Assembly: GCA_040506195.1 (NCBI GenBank)
Contig: JBEVXH010000002.1
Location: 572,904 to 636,903 of the forward strand
Direction: 5' to 3'
Origin: Thiodiazotropha sp040506195
GTDB lineage: Bacteria > Pseudomonadota > Gammaproteobacteria > Chromatiales > Chromatiaceae
DNA: 64,000 bases
Below are positions 31,896 to 41,455 of this stretch, piece after piece; the first letter of the stretch is position 1; each line of letters opens with the position of its first letter. Below the pieces are notes generated by a model that saw only the letters and a list, made by a program, of their open reading frames with translations, was not told the origin of the DNA and ran no database searches. The translations under genes and the position numbers were made by a program.

Positions 31896-32681
31896 TTACA
31901 TAACCGTTACTTTCGCATACATTCCGGTAACCCGATTCATATCTCGTAAGAGCGACTCCGTTGTACGCGCAACCACTGATGGCAGGTACTTACCCTTGTC
32001 CATTAATTTTGTTAACTGAAAGAAACGCCACTGTTTATTCACTTTTTCGAGGACTTCACTGATATCCGCCGTGTTCAGGGAAGAGCTGTTTAATTCTGCT
32101 AATGCTTGTGAAAACTCCATCTCCGCTTTCTTGAATTCGCCATGAAATTGCGGATCTTCCACGCCCCACGATAGCAACAGATAGTATTTCGCCATCCGTT
32201 GTGAAAGCATTCGCTGCCGTCCCGAAATATCGACAATATGCGCCTTTTCCGTTCCTGCTTCCTGCACCAGGGCCTCTACCACTTTCTGACTGGCCTGGAG
32301 CAATTCTTCACTCAACCCGTTGAGTTTGATTGCACTGTCGATATCGACCTCCCCACCGGCGACATCCTTGTAACGTTTCCATACAGTCTCCGCGCGTAAT
32401 AAAGCTCGTGTTGTTTTTTCGGATCTCGCAAAAGACTTTAAGTTGTTCAACTGCCTTTGATAGAGCCGAATTGCTGAATTCAACTGTTCTCTTGGATTGG
32501 CAAATAAAATCCTCTGGCCAATCTGGGCAAACGCCTTTACCATCCTTTGGCTTAACATGCGTTGGCGTCCGGCCTGATTAATCGCTTCTCCATAATCATC
32601 GATGGGTTCTGCGCTACCATCAAGTGGGATACAAAGCGTGAGACTCAAGAGGATGAGGAAACATATTTTTTGACGACACAT
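31896..32681 (-). CDS. Secreted protein with two PilJ-type sensing domains (paralogue 2)
   Basis: A 261-residue homologue of 30684-31463: signal peptide (to GSAEP), AGRQRMLSQRMVKAFAQIG and SGRQRMLSQRMAKYYLLL as the two domain openings, and the shared C-terminus MNRVTGMYAKVTV. No anchor or output domain. AAGGAAG precedes ATG 32681. It and its paralogue are separated by 432 bases on the same strand. Confidence 0.85.
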   Translation of the reverse strand: MCRQKICFLILLSLTLCIPLDGSAEPIDDYGEAINQAGRQRMLSQRMVKAFAQIGQRILFANPREQLNSAIRLYQRQLNNLKSFARSEKTTRALLRAETVWKRYKDVAGGEVDIDSAIKLNGLSEELLQASQKVVEALVQEAGTEKAHIVDISGRQRMLSQRMAKYYLLLSWGVEDPQFHGEFKKAEMEFSQALAELNSSSLNTADISEVLEKVNKQWRFFQLTKLMDKGKYLPSVVARTTESLLRDMNRVTGMYAKVTVM

Positions 32682-32929
32682 ATGCACTTCCTTGGAAACA
32701 AAGGCCATCTATCTTGATCGGACAGCACTGGCAGACACTAATCCCGATCCGCCATTATTTTCCTTGACCTATGTTAAGTTGCGCACTGATCTTTATATAA
32801 CTTACTGTTTTTATATATTACGATCACTAGCTTTTTATTATTGGCGGGGAAAATATCAGGAGTATAATTCTCGTTCGAATTGGAAATTGCACTGCAATGT
32901 GGATGGCCATCCACAGTAGATAGAATCAT

Positions 32930-33148
32930 GCTTTATATGTATCGGTTCTTTGATAGAGGTGCAGTAAGACAACAAGGCCAGCTTGTCTTTACGTGACACC
33001 GCCAACCAAACATTCTTTGCGCCAAGGCTTCCCATAACAACCCGATCTCGAAAAGAACATTATCTCTTGGCTGATTTAATTCCCGCTCTTTCTTAACCAT
33101 CAGGTCATCGGGAGACAATAAAAAAACTGCGGCATCAAACTCTTTCAC
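32930..33148 (-). pseudogene. TIR-like nucleotide-binding (CAP12/Pycsar-type) protein relic
   Basis: The minus strand reads FDAAVFLLSPDDLM and PRDNVLFEIGLL, the core of predicted nucleotide-binding TIR-like proteins. The expected continuation, MGSLGAKNVWLAVSRKDKL, is in another frame of the same DNA. The N-terminus is missing. The relic is therefore truncated and frameshifted. The rest of the 852-base gap 32682-33533 shows nothing coding. Confidence 0.55.
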
Positions 33149-33533
33149 TCACCACTTCAGCGAGTTTTATGAAAACGATTTCGCTTGCTTAAAATGCCTT
33201 GATTCCATACCTCAACAACAGCTGATTGCATCACCCTGCCGCAAAGCTTCCGTAATGTTCAGATGCCCAGAGGAAGAACCTATGAATGCTCTCGGTTTTG
33301 TTGCTTGAATGATTCGGGGTTACCCTCCCTGTATTTCCTCCTTGTCAGTTCTTTTCTTTGCTTTTGCCATGCGTTCAGACAACAGGGCGAGCATGATTCT
33401 TGCCGAGCGAATGTGAAGCGAGCAATCAAAGGCCGAGATATGCGTGTATTTCCATAAGCATCTGTCTCTCCTTGAAATAAATTCTGCTAAACTGGCTTCT
33501 TTTGGGCAAATATGAACGGCATGCGGAGTAGCA

Positions 33534-34931
33534 ATGAGCGCCAAGCAATATGATGTGGTGGTAATCGGCAGTGGTCCGGGTGGCGAGGGCGCCGCCATGA
33601 AGCTGGTCAAATCGGGCAAGCAGGTGGCGATCGTTGAGGCCTTCGACAAGGTCGGCGGCGGCTGTACCCATTGGGGAACCATACCCTCCAAGGCGCTGAG
33701 GCACAACATTCAGATGTTGCGGGACTTCCGGCGCAACCCCCTGTTCCAGCACACCCATGATCAGATTCAGGTGGAATACTCGGACCTGCTGCAGGCTGCC
33801 GGCAAGGTGATCAATGAGCAGGTTCGCAGCCGCCTGCGCCACTATGCCCGCAACCGGGTGGAGGTAATCCATGGCCGAGCCCGTTTCAGCGGCCCCAATC
33901 AGGTTGAAGTCGTGCAGGCGGGTGGCGGCATCGAAAAGATCGAAGCGCAACAATTTGTCATCGCCACCGGATCGCGGCCCTATCACCCCGAGGATGTGGA
34001 CTTCAGCCATCCGCGTATTCTCGACAGCGACGCCGTGCTGCGCCTGGATCGCACACCCGACTCCATCACCATCTACGGTGCCGGTGTGATCGGATGCGAA
34101 TACGCCTCCATCTTCAGCAATCTCGATGTAAAGGTGAATCTGGTCAATACCCGGGACCGCCTGCTTTCGTTTCTCGATGACGAGATAACCGATGCCCTGA
34201 GCTACCACATGCGCAATCAGGGCACGGTGATCCGCCACGATGAGGAGTACAAACAGGTGGAGGCCCGGGATGACGGTGTTGTGCTGCACTGCAAATCGGG
34301 AAAGAAATTCAAGACCGATGTATTGCTTTGGGCCAATGGCCGCAGCGGTAACACCGAGGCCATGGGCCTGGAGGATATCGGGGTATCGATCAACCATCGC
34401 GGTCAAATCGAGGTCGATAAGACCTACGCCACTTCCCAGCCCCATATCTATGCCGTGGGCGATGTGGTCGGCCCCCCTGCCCTGGCAAGCGCCAGTTACG
34501 ATCAGGGCCGCTTCGTCGGCGCCCAGATCGCCACCGGAGATCCCGATTGGCAACTGATCGATGAGTTTCCCGCCGGGATCTACACCCTGCCAGAGATCAG
34601 CTCGGTCGGCCGCACCGAACGGGAACTGACTGCACAGAAGATACCCTATGAGGTCGGTCACGCCACCTTCCGCACCATTGCCCGGGCACAGATCACCGGT
34701 CACGAAGTTGGCATGCTGAAGCTGCTGTTCCACCGGGAAACCCTGGAGATCCTCGGTATCCACTGCTTCGGCGAAGGAGCCTCCGAGATCGTCCACATCG
34801 GTCAAGCCATCATGGCCCAACCTGGAGATGCCAACAGCCTGCTCTATTTCGCGGAAAACACCTTCAACTACCCAACCATGGCCGAGGCCTACCGCGTCGC
34901 AGCCCTCAACGGTCTAAACCGGATTTTCTGA
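33534..34931 (+). CDS. sthA: Soluble pyridine nucleotide transhydrogenase
   Basis: A 465-residue flavoprotein that exchanges hydride between NADPH and NAD. FAD-binding VVVIGSGPGGEGAAMKL, an active-site region GGGCTHWGTIPSKALRH that lacks the second redox cysteine (THWGT), the NAD-binding GAGVIGCEYASIF and YAVGDVVGPPALAS match SthA rather than dihydrolipoamide dehydrogenase. CGGAG lies upstream of ATG 33534. Confidence 0.93.
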   Translation: MSAKQYDVVVIGSGPGGEGAAMKLVKSGKQVAIVEAFDKVGGGCTHWGTIPSKALRHNIQMLRDFRRNPLFQHTHDQIQVEYSDLLQAAGKVINEQVRSRLRHYARNRVEVIHGRARFSGPNQVEVVQAGGGIEKIEAQQFVIATGSRPYHPEDVDFSHPRILDSDAVLRLDRTPDSITIYGAGVIGCEYASIFSNLDVKVNLVNTRDRLLSFLDDEITDALSYHMRNQGTVIRHDEEYKQVEARDDGVVLHCKSGKKFKTDVLLWANGRSGNTEAMGLEDIGVSINHRGQIEVDKTYATSQPHIYAVGDVVGPPALASASYDQGRFVGAQIATGDPDWQLIDEFPAGIYTLPEISSVGRTERELTAQKIPYEVGHATFRTIARAQITGHEVGMLKLLFHRETLEILGIHCFGEGASEIVHIGQAIMAQPGDANSLLYFAENTFNYPTMAEAYRVAALNGLNRIF

Positions 34932-35091
34932 ACTCAGCCATGAAACCAGTCATCGATTAGCCGCCAATGAACTTCGATCACCGCAAATTTCCGCTAATAA
35001 TCATGCTCAGTAAAGTACAAATTGTTGAATTGCATACTAAGAATATAATGACGGGATCCGCGTGGAACTGTCAGAAGAACATGCAGATGAA

Positions 35092-35115
35092 CCGCATCCG
35101 AAAAGTACGAATGCG
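35092..35115 (-). terminator. Candidate terminator hairpin downstream of chemoreceptor gene
   Basis: CCGCATCCG and CGAATGCGG pair at 8 of 9 positions around a 7-base loop, just beyond the chemoreceptor stop. No strong T-tract. Confidence 0.35.
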
Positions 35116-35132
35116 GCTTGATGATTAACAGA

Positions 35133-36788
35133 TCATACTTTAAATAGTTCTACCAGTCCCTTGAGCTGTTCGGCCAATTTAGCCAGATCATCACTTGCCT
35201 GAGATGTCTGCTGGGCACCTGCTGCCGACTGCTCCGCCACCTCATTGATGCTGACGATACTGCGGTTGATCTCTTCGGTGACCGAGTTCTGCTCCTCGGC
35301 CGCGCTGGCGATCTGTGTGTTCAAGTTCGAGATCTTCTCAACGGCGGTGTTTATGGTCTCCAACGCTTCACCGGCGGCAGCGGCCTGCTCCACGCCGACC
35401 TGGGTCATCTCCTTGCCCTCAGCCATCACTTTCACCGCATTATTGGCGCCGGCCTGCAGCTTGCTGATCATCTCCTCGATCTCTTGGGTAGACTCCTGGG
35501 TACGTCCGGCAAGTGTGCGAACCTCATCCGCCACCACGGCGAAACCACGGCCCTGCTCACCGGCCCGAGCCGCCTCTATCGCCGCATTGAGGGCCAGCAG
35601 GTTGGTCTGCTCGGCGATGCTCTTGATCACATCGAGCACCGAGCCGATGTTCATACTCTCGGATTCGAGCTGCTGGATCACACCTGCGGCCTGTTCCACC
35701 TCTTTGGCCAACTCACCGATGGCGTCAATCACTTTATCGATCACTTGCTTGCCCTGGTGGAAGGTATTGTCCGCTTCACGGGCCGCTTCAGCTGCATCGA
35801 CGGCGTTGCGCGCCACCTCCTGCACCGTGGCGCTCATCTCGTTCATCGCCGTGGCCACTTGACTGGTCTCTGTTAATTGCTGGCTGATACCTTGTGTGGT
35901 CTGGGTGGTCACCGTAGAGGTCTCCTCAGCTGCCGCGGCAAGCTGAGTTACCGAATCCTTGACCTCATTGATGGTGTCATGGAATTTATCCGCCATTTTG
36001 TTGAAGGCAGAGGCAATGCGACCGAGTTCATCCTTGTTGCTATATTCCACCCGCGCTCCCAGATCGCCATCTGACAGTTGTTTGGCCTTCAGCTCAATCT
36101 GGTTGACGCCCTGTGTAATCGTGGTAATCGTGTGATAGGCAAGCACTAGACTGATGATCGCACCGACAGCTAAACTGACGGCAACCCAGGTAATCATGGA
36201 GTGGTAGTTCTCGCCGGACTCGGCGAAAAACGCTGCGGCCTCCTCTTCCTGGAGTTTGACCAGGGATTCAATGGTCCCCTTCATCTCCTTCATGACAGGA
36301 TTAACCACGCCCAATACCAGGCTTTCAGCCTCGTGATAGTGCCCCGTCCTGATGCCTTCCTCGATCTTTTCTATCGCCTCCTTTTCGAATTTCACCAATT
36401 CAGCCTGAAAGACATCCGCCAACCGCTTCTCCTCGGCATCCAGGTGGGAGTTCATGAATTCCGCCCAATGTTTATCGATCTCCTTGATATTATGATCGAT
36501 TTGTTCAAGATGCACCGACACGGGATGGTCATGCATCGAGGAGAAGGAGGAGTCCGGGTCGTGCTGCAACGAAAGCAGGACCTGTGACCGGCTATCCTCA
36601 GCCGCTTCCAGAATAATCCCCAGGTCCCGCATATGCGCCATGTCTTGGTTGTACAGCTCATCGATGGCATGAGCGGCGTTGCGCATGCCATTGAGACCGA
36701 TCAGTCCCACGAAAAGCGCCACACACAGCACCAAACCGACCATGATATAGAGACGTAGTTTAATAGGAAGATTATGAAGAAATGACAT
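35133..36788 (-). CDS. Methyl-accepting chemotaxis protein
   Basis: A 551-residue chemoreceptor. Helix 1 (about 8-30), a periplasmic four-helix-bundle sensor, helix 2 (about 190-212), a HAMP domain, and a long cytoplasmic signalling region whose tip reads VIKSIAEQTNLLALNAAIEAARAG with EQGRGFAVVADEVRTLA. There is no C-terminal pentapeptide tether. ATG 36788 has GGTGA upstream; a start four codons earlier is also open. Ligand unknown. Confidence 0.93.
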   Translation of the reverse strand: MSFLHNLPIKLRLYIMVGLVLCVALFVGLIGLNGMRNAAHAIDELYNQDMAHMRDLGIILEAAEDSRSQVLLSLQHDPDSSFSSMHDHPVSVHLEQIDHNIKEIDKHWAEFMNSHLDAEEKRLADVFQAELVKFEKEAIEKIEEGIRTGHYHEAESLVLGVVNPVMKEMKGTIESLVKLQEEEAAAFFAESGENYHSMITWVAVSLAVGAIISLVLAYHTITTITQGVNQIELKAKQLSDGDLGARVEYSNKDELGRIASAFNKMADKFHDTINEVKDSVTQLAAAAEETSTVTTQTTQGISQQLTETSQVATAMNEMSATVQEVARNAVDAAEAAREADNTFHQGKQVIDKVIDAIGELAKEVEQAAGVIQQLESESMNIGSVLDVIKSIAEQTNLLALNAAIEAARAGEQGRGFAVVADEVRTLAGRTQESTQEIEEMISKLQAGANNAVKVMAEGKEMTQVGVEQAAAAGEALETINTAVEKISNLNTQIASAAEEQNSVTEEINRSIVSINEVAEQSAAGAQQTSQASDDLAKLAEQLKGLVELFKV

Positions 36789-37018
36789 TGCAATCACCAT
36801 TTGTGAATTTTAAAAGTCGCCAGTTCACTCTTGACTCATACTTTCACTTCGCTGTGATCAGAATCTCCCTACCTGGAATCCATAACTTGCGCCTGACGGC
36901 TCAGAGATACACATGACATCTTTATAATCGACATTACAAATCTAATCTTTAGTGGAGTTGAGACTTATTATTGAAATACCCTGGAGCCACCCGACGGCTT
37001 GTAGTTCCGCCAGGCGGC

Positions 37019-37816
37019 TTATGACGCCCCCTTGAACTCAGGTTTGCGCTTTTCCAGAAACGCCGCCATGCCCTCTTTCTGGTCTGCGGATGAGAAACAG
37101 AGACCGAAGGCCTGGCTCTCGATCTGGCAACCGCTATCCAGGTCGAGACTCTGCCCCCTGACGATGGCCTGTTTGCTCAAACGAACCGCCAGCGGGCCTT
37201 TTTGACAGATCGTGCCGGCCATGGAAAGGGCCTCATCCATCAGCTTATCCTGCGGGTAGACATGGTTGATGAGGCCCCAGGCCAGGGCCTCATTCGCATC
37301 GACATAGCGACCGCTGATGATCATTTCCATGGCCCTGGCGGGACCGATGAGTCTGGATAATCTCTGGGTTGCGCCAAAACCTGGAGTGATCCCCAAATTG
37401 ACTTCCGGTTGACCAAAAACGGCATTTTCCGAGGCGATGATCCAATCACAAGCCATGGCCAGTTCGCAGCCGCCGCCGAGGCAGTAGCCGTTGACCACGG
37501 CGATCACCGGTATTGACAGCATCTCGAGCCGGCGGAACAGAGTCATAGCGGTTTGAGAAAAGGCCATCCCCTCCACTGCCGATTTATCTTGCATTTCACT
37601 GATATCGGCCCCCGCGACAAATGCCTTCTCACCCGCCCCTGTAATCAACAGTACCTGCGCCTCAGCATCATCCGCAACCTCATCCAGCGCCAGCGCAAAC
37701 TCCCTGAATACTTCAGTGTTGAGGGCATTCAGGCTGGCGGGCCTGTTTAAGGTCAGAAGATAGGTTCCCTGATCGATCAGCTCAAGATCAAGGAATTTAT
37801 AGGATTGTGTGTTCAT
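37019..37816 (-). CDS. Enoyl-CoA hydratase/isomerase
   Basis: A 265-residue crotonase-family protein. AFVAGADISEMQ and GYCLGGGCELAMACDW provide the oxyanion hole, and the two catalytic glutamates are at the expected places (ELAMACD, FGQPEVNLGITPG). Typical of short-chain enoyl-CoA hydratase. ATG 37816 is chosen to match family length. It stands alone. Confidence 0.92.
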   Translation of the reverse strand: MNTQSYKFLDLELIDQGTYLLTLNRPASLNALNTEVFREFALALDEVADDAEAQVLLITGAGEKAFVAGADISEMQDKSAVEGMAFSQTAMTLFRRLEMLSIPVIAVVNGYCLGGGCELAMACDWIIASENAVFGQPEVNLGITPGFGATQRLSRLIGPARAMEMIISGRYVDANEALAWGLINHVYPQDKLMDEALSMAGTICQKGPLAVRLSKQAIVRGQSLDLDSGCQIESQAFGLCFSSADQKEGMAAFLEKRKPEFKGAS

Positions 37817-37900
37817 TTTAACGGCCCAGGGTTGGTTGGTATGGAAATACAGATTTGTGTTCATCCATTCTATGGCAAGCAAACTGCTAATGTGTAGCAC

Positions 37901-38393
37901 ATTTGTATTGAACTCACCCTGGATATGGCTCGACGCTCCGCTTACCCCTGCAGCACCTCAACCAAATGATCCACGAATATTGTCATATAATTAACAATTC
38001 ATGGCGGGCTGTTTAATGGTCAGAAGTAGCGCCTCTATGCTGTTTATATCGACAATAGACCGGCAATCAAAGCCTTGGAGAGGATGTTTTTTCACAATCT
38101 GGCTCGACCTGGGTCGTTCAGAGGTCTCCCAACTAAACTGAGACTTGAAATAGCCCTACAATTTTATAGATAATCACATCTACCAAAAACTATAGATCCT
38201 ATAGATATATTTGGCCTTATCCCCGCCAGATTCTTTTGGGACGGCCCAGACGGGCGCTCCCCACTTCACGGCCTTTACCCCGCCGATAGATAAAATGCTT
38301 ACCTCAACGAGGCATACAGGCAGTTGGATACACACGCGTGCCATTGGCGGCGGTATTCGAGTGGATGATGGACAGGATGCACGGAGATAATGG
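37901..38393. other. Non-coding interval
   Basis: Between the enoyl-CoA hydratase start and the PAS-GGDEF-EAL gene I see no convincing gene, hairpin terminator or riboswitch. Short AT-rich segments around 38150-38210 may hold promoters. Confidence 0.4.
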
Positions 38394-40184
38394 ATGAGAA
38401 AACGGAGACAGGTTCTCAGTCGGCCCCAGATCAGGGTAGAACCTAAAGCAACCCAGTCGGATACTGGGTTGGCTGAGCGTATCGTCACCTTATTCAAGGA
38501 CGGTATCCTTGTTACCGACCTTGAATTGAATATCGTGGAGATCAATCAAGCCTTCACCAGGGTAACGGGATATACCAGAGATGAAGCCTTGGGTAAGTCG
38601 CCTCGTATACTCTCTTCAGGACGGCATGGCAGAGACTTTTACTGCCAGATGTGGAACGACCTGAATGAAAAAGGCCATTGGCAGGGAATTATCTGGAATC
38701 GAAGGAAAAATGGCGAAATCTACCCCGAGCATCTCTCGATTGAAATCATTGCCGACACGCAGGGTGAACCGACCCACTACCTGGGGATATTTTCCGACGT
38801 AAGCCACCAGGAAGCGGTCAATAATCAGATCCATCATATGGCTTACTATGACAATCTGACAGGTCTACCTAATCGTGAGCTCTTCTCAGATCGGCTCGAA
38901 CTGAGTATTTCCCAGGCAATAAGGGAAAGGCTGATGGTCGCACTCTTCTTTCTCGATCTGGACCATTTCAAGGATATCAACGATTCGCTTGGCCATACCA
39001 TTGGCGATCAACTATTGAGTGCGGTAGCCCGCCGTTTAACGAATACGCTTCGGGAATCGGATACTATTGCCCGCTTTGGCGGTGACGAGTTCACTGTCAT
39101 TCTTTCCAGAATCTCAGACAAAAAACAGGTTGAGAACGTAGCCAAAAAAGTTATTGCAACTTTCAAAAAGCCCTTCAGGATTGACAACCATGATATATAC
39201 ATCAGCACCAGCACCGGGATCTGTCTGTTTCCGGAACATGGGGATAGTTGCGAGAATATGATCAAACATGCCGACACTGCAATGTACCAGGCAAAAGATA
39301 AAGGGAAAAACTGTTACGCGTTCTATACCTCAGAGATGGGTGAATTGCATAATAATCGTATTTATCTGCGGGATGAACTTCGCAGGGCACTTAGCGAACA
39401 AACGGTGAGTTTGCTATTCCAGCCGCAAATCGATCTGATCAACAACCATATCAATGTCATCGAAGTGATGCCTCACTGGAACCATCATGATATGGGCGTC
39501 ATACTTCCAGTCAAATTCATGCCCATTGCAGAAGAGAGTGGCTTGATACATGAACTTGGCAGCTGCACCCTCGACACAGCATGTAATCAGTTAGCTGCCT
39601 GGCGCAATAAGTTTGATATCGATCTGCGTATTGCACTGAAAATTTCAAGCATCCTGCTTTCAACAGGCAAACTTGATACACAAATTCAACGTGCACTAAG
39701 TTTGTACAATTTACCGAAATCCTCACTTGAATTGGAAATCACCGGCAGCATGCTCATTATAAAAAGGCAAGATGTACTTGAGTCACTTTCCAGGATCAGT
39801 CAACTTGGCGTACGACTCACTATCGATGATTTTGGCGCCGGCTTTGCCTCTCTAAAAGATATCAAGCGTTATCCCATCGATAAAATAAAAATCGACCGTT
39901 CCTATATCTGTGAAATCAAATCCAGCGAATGCGACAGACTGCTGGTCAGAACCATCATCAATATGGGCCACAACCTATCACTTCGTGTCATTGCAGATGG
40001 TATAGAAAACGCAGAACAGCTGGAGTACTTGAAAAAGTTCGGATGTGATCTTGCACAAGGCAGTTACATCAGCCATCCGTTGAACGATTATGAGCTGGAG
40101 AAGCTGCTTGCGCAACAACCTCATGGACAGACGCCATTGATTCGAGTAGGCAGCAAAGAAACTGATTCAACCTGTAACATCTAA
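38394..40184 (+). CDS. PAS-GGDEF-EAL protein with degenerate EAL domain
   Basis: A 596-residue cytoplasmic c-di-GMP protein. A PAS domain (about 27-140) is followed by a GGDEF domain with intact RFGGDEF and an RxxD inhibition site (RESD), so cyclase activity is plausible. In the EAL domain the signature is EVM instead of EAL, the usual catalytic Asn is replaced (ALKISS for VNLS), ITES reads ITGS and AEGVE reads ADGIE, while DDFGAG and KIDR remain. The phosphodiesterase is therefore probably dead and may act as a c-di-GMP or partner-binding module. GGAG lies upstream of ATG 38394. Confidence 0.9.
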   Translation: MRKRRQVLSRPQIRVEPKATQSDTGLAERIVTLFKDGILVTDLELNIVEINQAFTRVTGYTRDEALGKSPRILSSGRHGRDFYCQMWNDLNEKGHWQGIIWNRRKNGEIYPEHLSIEIIADTQGEPTHYLGIFSDVSHQEAVNNQIHHMAYYDNLTGLPNRELFSDRLELSISQAIRERLMVALFFLDLDHFKDINDSLGHTIGDQLLSAVARRLTNTLRESDTIARFGGDEFTVILSRISDKKQVENVAKKVIATFKKPFRIDNHDIYISTSTGICLFPEHGDSCENMIKHADTAMYQAKDKGKNCYAFYTSEMGELHNNRIYLRDELRRALSEQTVSLLFQPQIDLINNHINVIEVMPHWNHHDMGVILPVKFMPIAEESGLIHELGSCTLDTACNQLAAWRNKFDIDLRIALKISSILLSTGKLDTQIQRALSLYNLPKSSLELEITGSMLIIKRQDVLESLSRISQLGVRLTIDDFGAGFASLKDIKRYPIDKIKIDRSYICEIKSSECDRLLVRTIINMGHNLSLRVIADGIENAEQLEYLKKFGCDLAQGSYISHPLNDYELEKLLAQQPHGQTPLIRVGSKETDSTCNI

Positions 40185-40343
40185 ATTTTCATGAAATGCC
40201 GGGTATCGATATGACACGCAACCTTGAATATTAAGCTAAATATCATTCATGGAGAATAATGTGTAAATAATCTTAAAATCGTACCGGCGACTGACAGACG
40301 TCATGGTTAATTTTCACTGCAGATACTAAATTCATTTTCTACA

Positions 40344-40979
40344 ATGGAGCCAGGCTTCATCGATACACCCGATTCAGCCTGTGATAGGATGGATAATAAG
40401 GCAAAATTGCTGATAGTCGACAAATATCAGTCATCATCTGATGCTATGACGGTGACACTAAAGTCATTAGGCTACAGAATAGTCACAGCGAATGACATTC
40501 AAATTGCCGCTCAACTGAATATCAACGAAAAGCCTGACCTGGTCATTCTGGATATACGGATCCCCGAACATTCACTCATTGAATTGACGAGTGTATTGCT
40601 GGCCTCGGGGTCTGCATATGTATTTCTTCTGCAACATTTTAATGATATTCAGTCAAAGCTTGATGCGCGTCAGAGGTCTCTAGGATTTGTTGTCAATAAT
40701 GATGACCACACCATCCTGCTTTCCGGTATCGAATCAGCATTGACCTGCGCCAGGCAAATCAGATATCTGCACGAGGAAGAGCAACGATGCAGCAAGTCAT
40801 TAAAGACAGAAAAAGCAATTAATATCGTTATCGGTATCTTAATGGAACGCTACAACCTTAATCGCGACAGCGCATACGAGTTGCTGCGCAGCAAGGCGCG
40901 GTCAGAGCGCCGAAGAGTGATCGAACTTGCCCAGGAAATACTCGACGCTCACAGTATATTCAACCAATTAAGCCAGTAG
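40344..40979 (+). CDS. Response regulator with ANTAR RNA-binding domain
   Basis: A 211-residue protein: receiver-like domain (KLLIVDKYQSS, LVILDIRIPE with the phospho-Asp) and a C-terminal ANTAR domain (EKAINIVIGILMERYNLNRD, AYELLRSKARSERRRVIELA). ANTAR proteins bind paired RNA hairpins and prevent transcription termination, often in nitrogen metabolism. The receiver start has DK where DD is usual, so phosphorylation may be altered. ATG 40389 is an alternative start. No kinase is adjacent. Confidence 0.85.
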   Translation: MEPGFIDTPDSACDRMDNKAKLLIVDKYQSSSDAMTVTLKSLGYRIVTANDIQIAAQLNINEKPDLVILDIRIPEHSLIELTSVLLASGSAYVFLLQHFNDIQSKLDARQRSLGFVVNNDDHTILLSGIESALTCARQIRYLHEEEQRCSKSLKTEKAINIVIGILMERYNLNRDSAYELLRSKARSERRRVIELAQEILDAHSIFNQLSQ

Positions 40980-41281
40980 CTCGATTTACACCTTTTCATA
41001 GCTCTGACATTTCAGCCTGTTAAGTCTGCGCAATGAGCAGATCAACCATCCACATATAATGAGGCAGCGTATTAATCGGCTGCCGTTTCAGCGAGGTGGA
41101 AACAGCTTAAATACAGGCAAAATAATAAGGCGGGCAGTACGGTTCCGAGACTTTAGCGATTCTGGAGCTAGGTTTTTCTGGTGCATGCAAGACGATGAAA
41201 GCCATCCCCCTCGAGACCGGTGAAAGCCAGCGTCATCTCTTCACCTGTCCATGCATTGCCGGCTCATCCGGACAGTCCAGT

Positions 41282-41303
41282 TATTGTGATGCAGATCACA
41301 ATA
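41282..41303. promoter_or_regulatory. CRP/Vfr-type binding site
   Basis: TATTGTGATGCAGATCACAATA is a perfect 9-base inverted repeat containing the TGTGA-N6-TCACA consensus. It lies about 150 bases upstream of the ExeA-OmpA gene and about 300 after the ANTAR gene. The rest of the gap (40980-41455) contains no other feature I can support. Confidence 0.7.
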
Positions 41304-41455
41304 CAAAGGCCCATTTGGACACATCCACTCTGTATCGTCCACGATCGACTTAAACCGATGAAGTTATAAAGAATTAACATTCCAACAAGGTTTTTCACCG
41401 ATATGGTCTTTTCAAGCATTGCCGCTATGACGTAGACTCAGAGATTGATAGAGTG

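Noticed and set aside
33426..34820. 464-codon minus-strand open frame
   Set aside because: Complete antisense of sthA; its sequence resembles no protein and follows the codon bias of the opposite strand.
41100..41270. Possible riboswitch upstream of the ExeA-OmpA gene
   Set aside because: I compared it by eye with c-di-GMP, cobalamin and TPP consensus blocks and found none.
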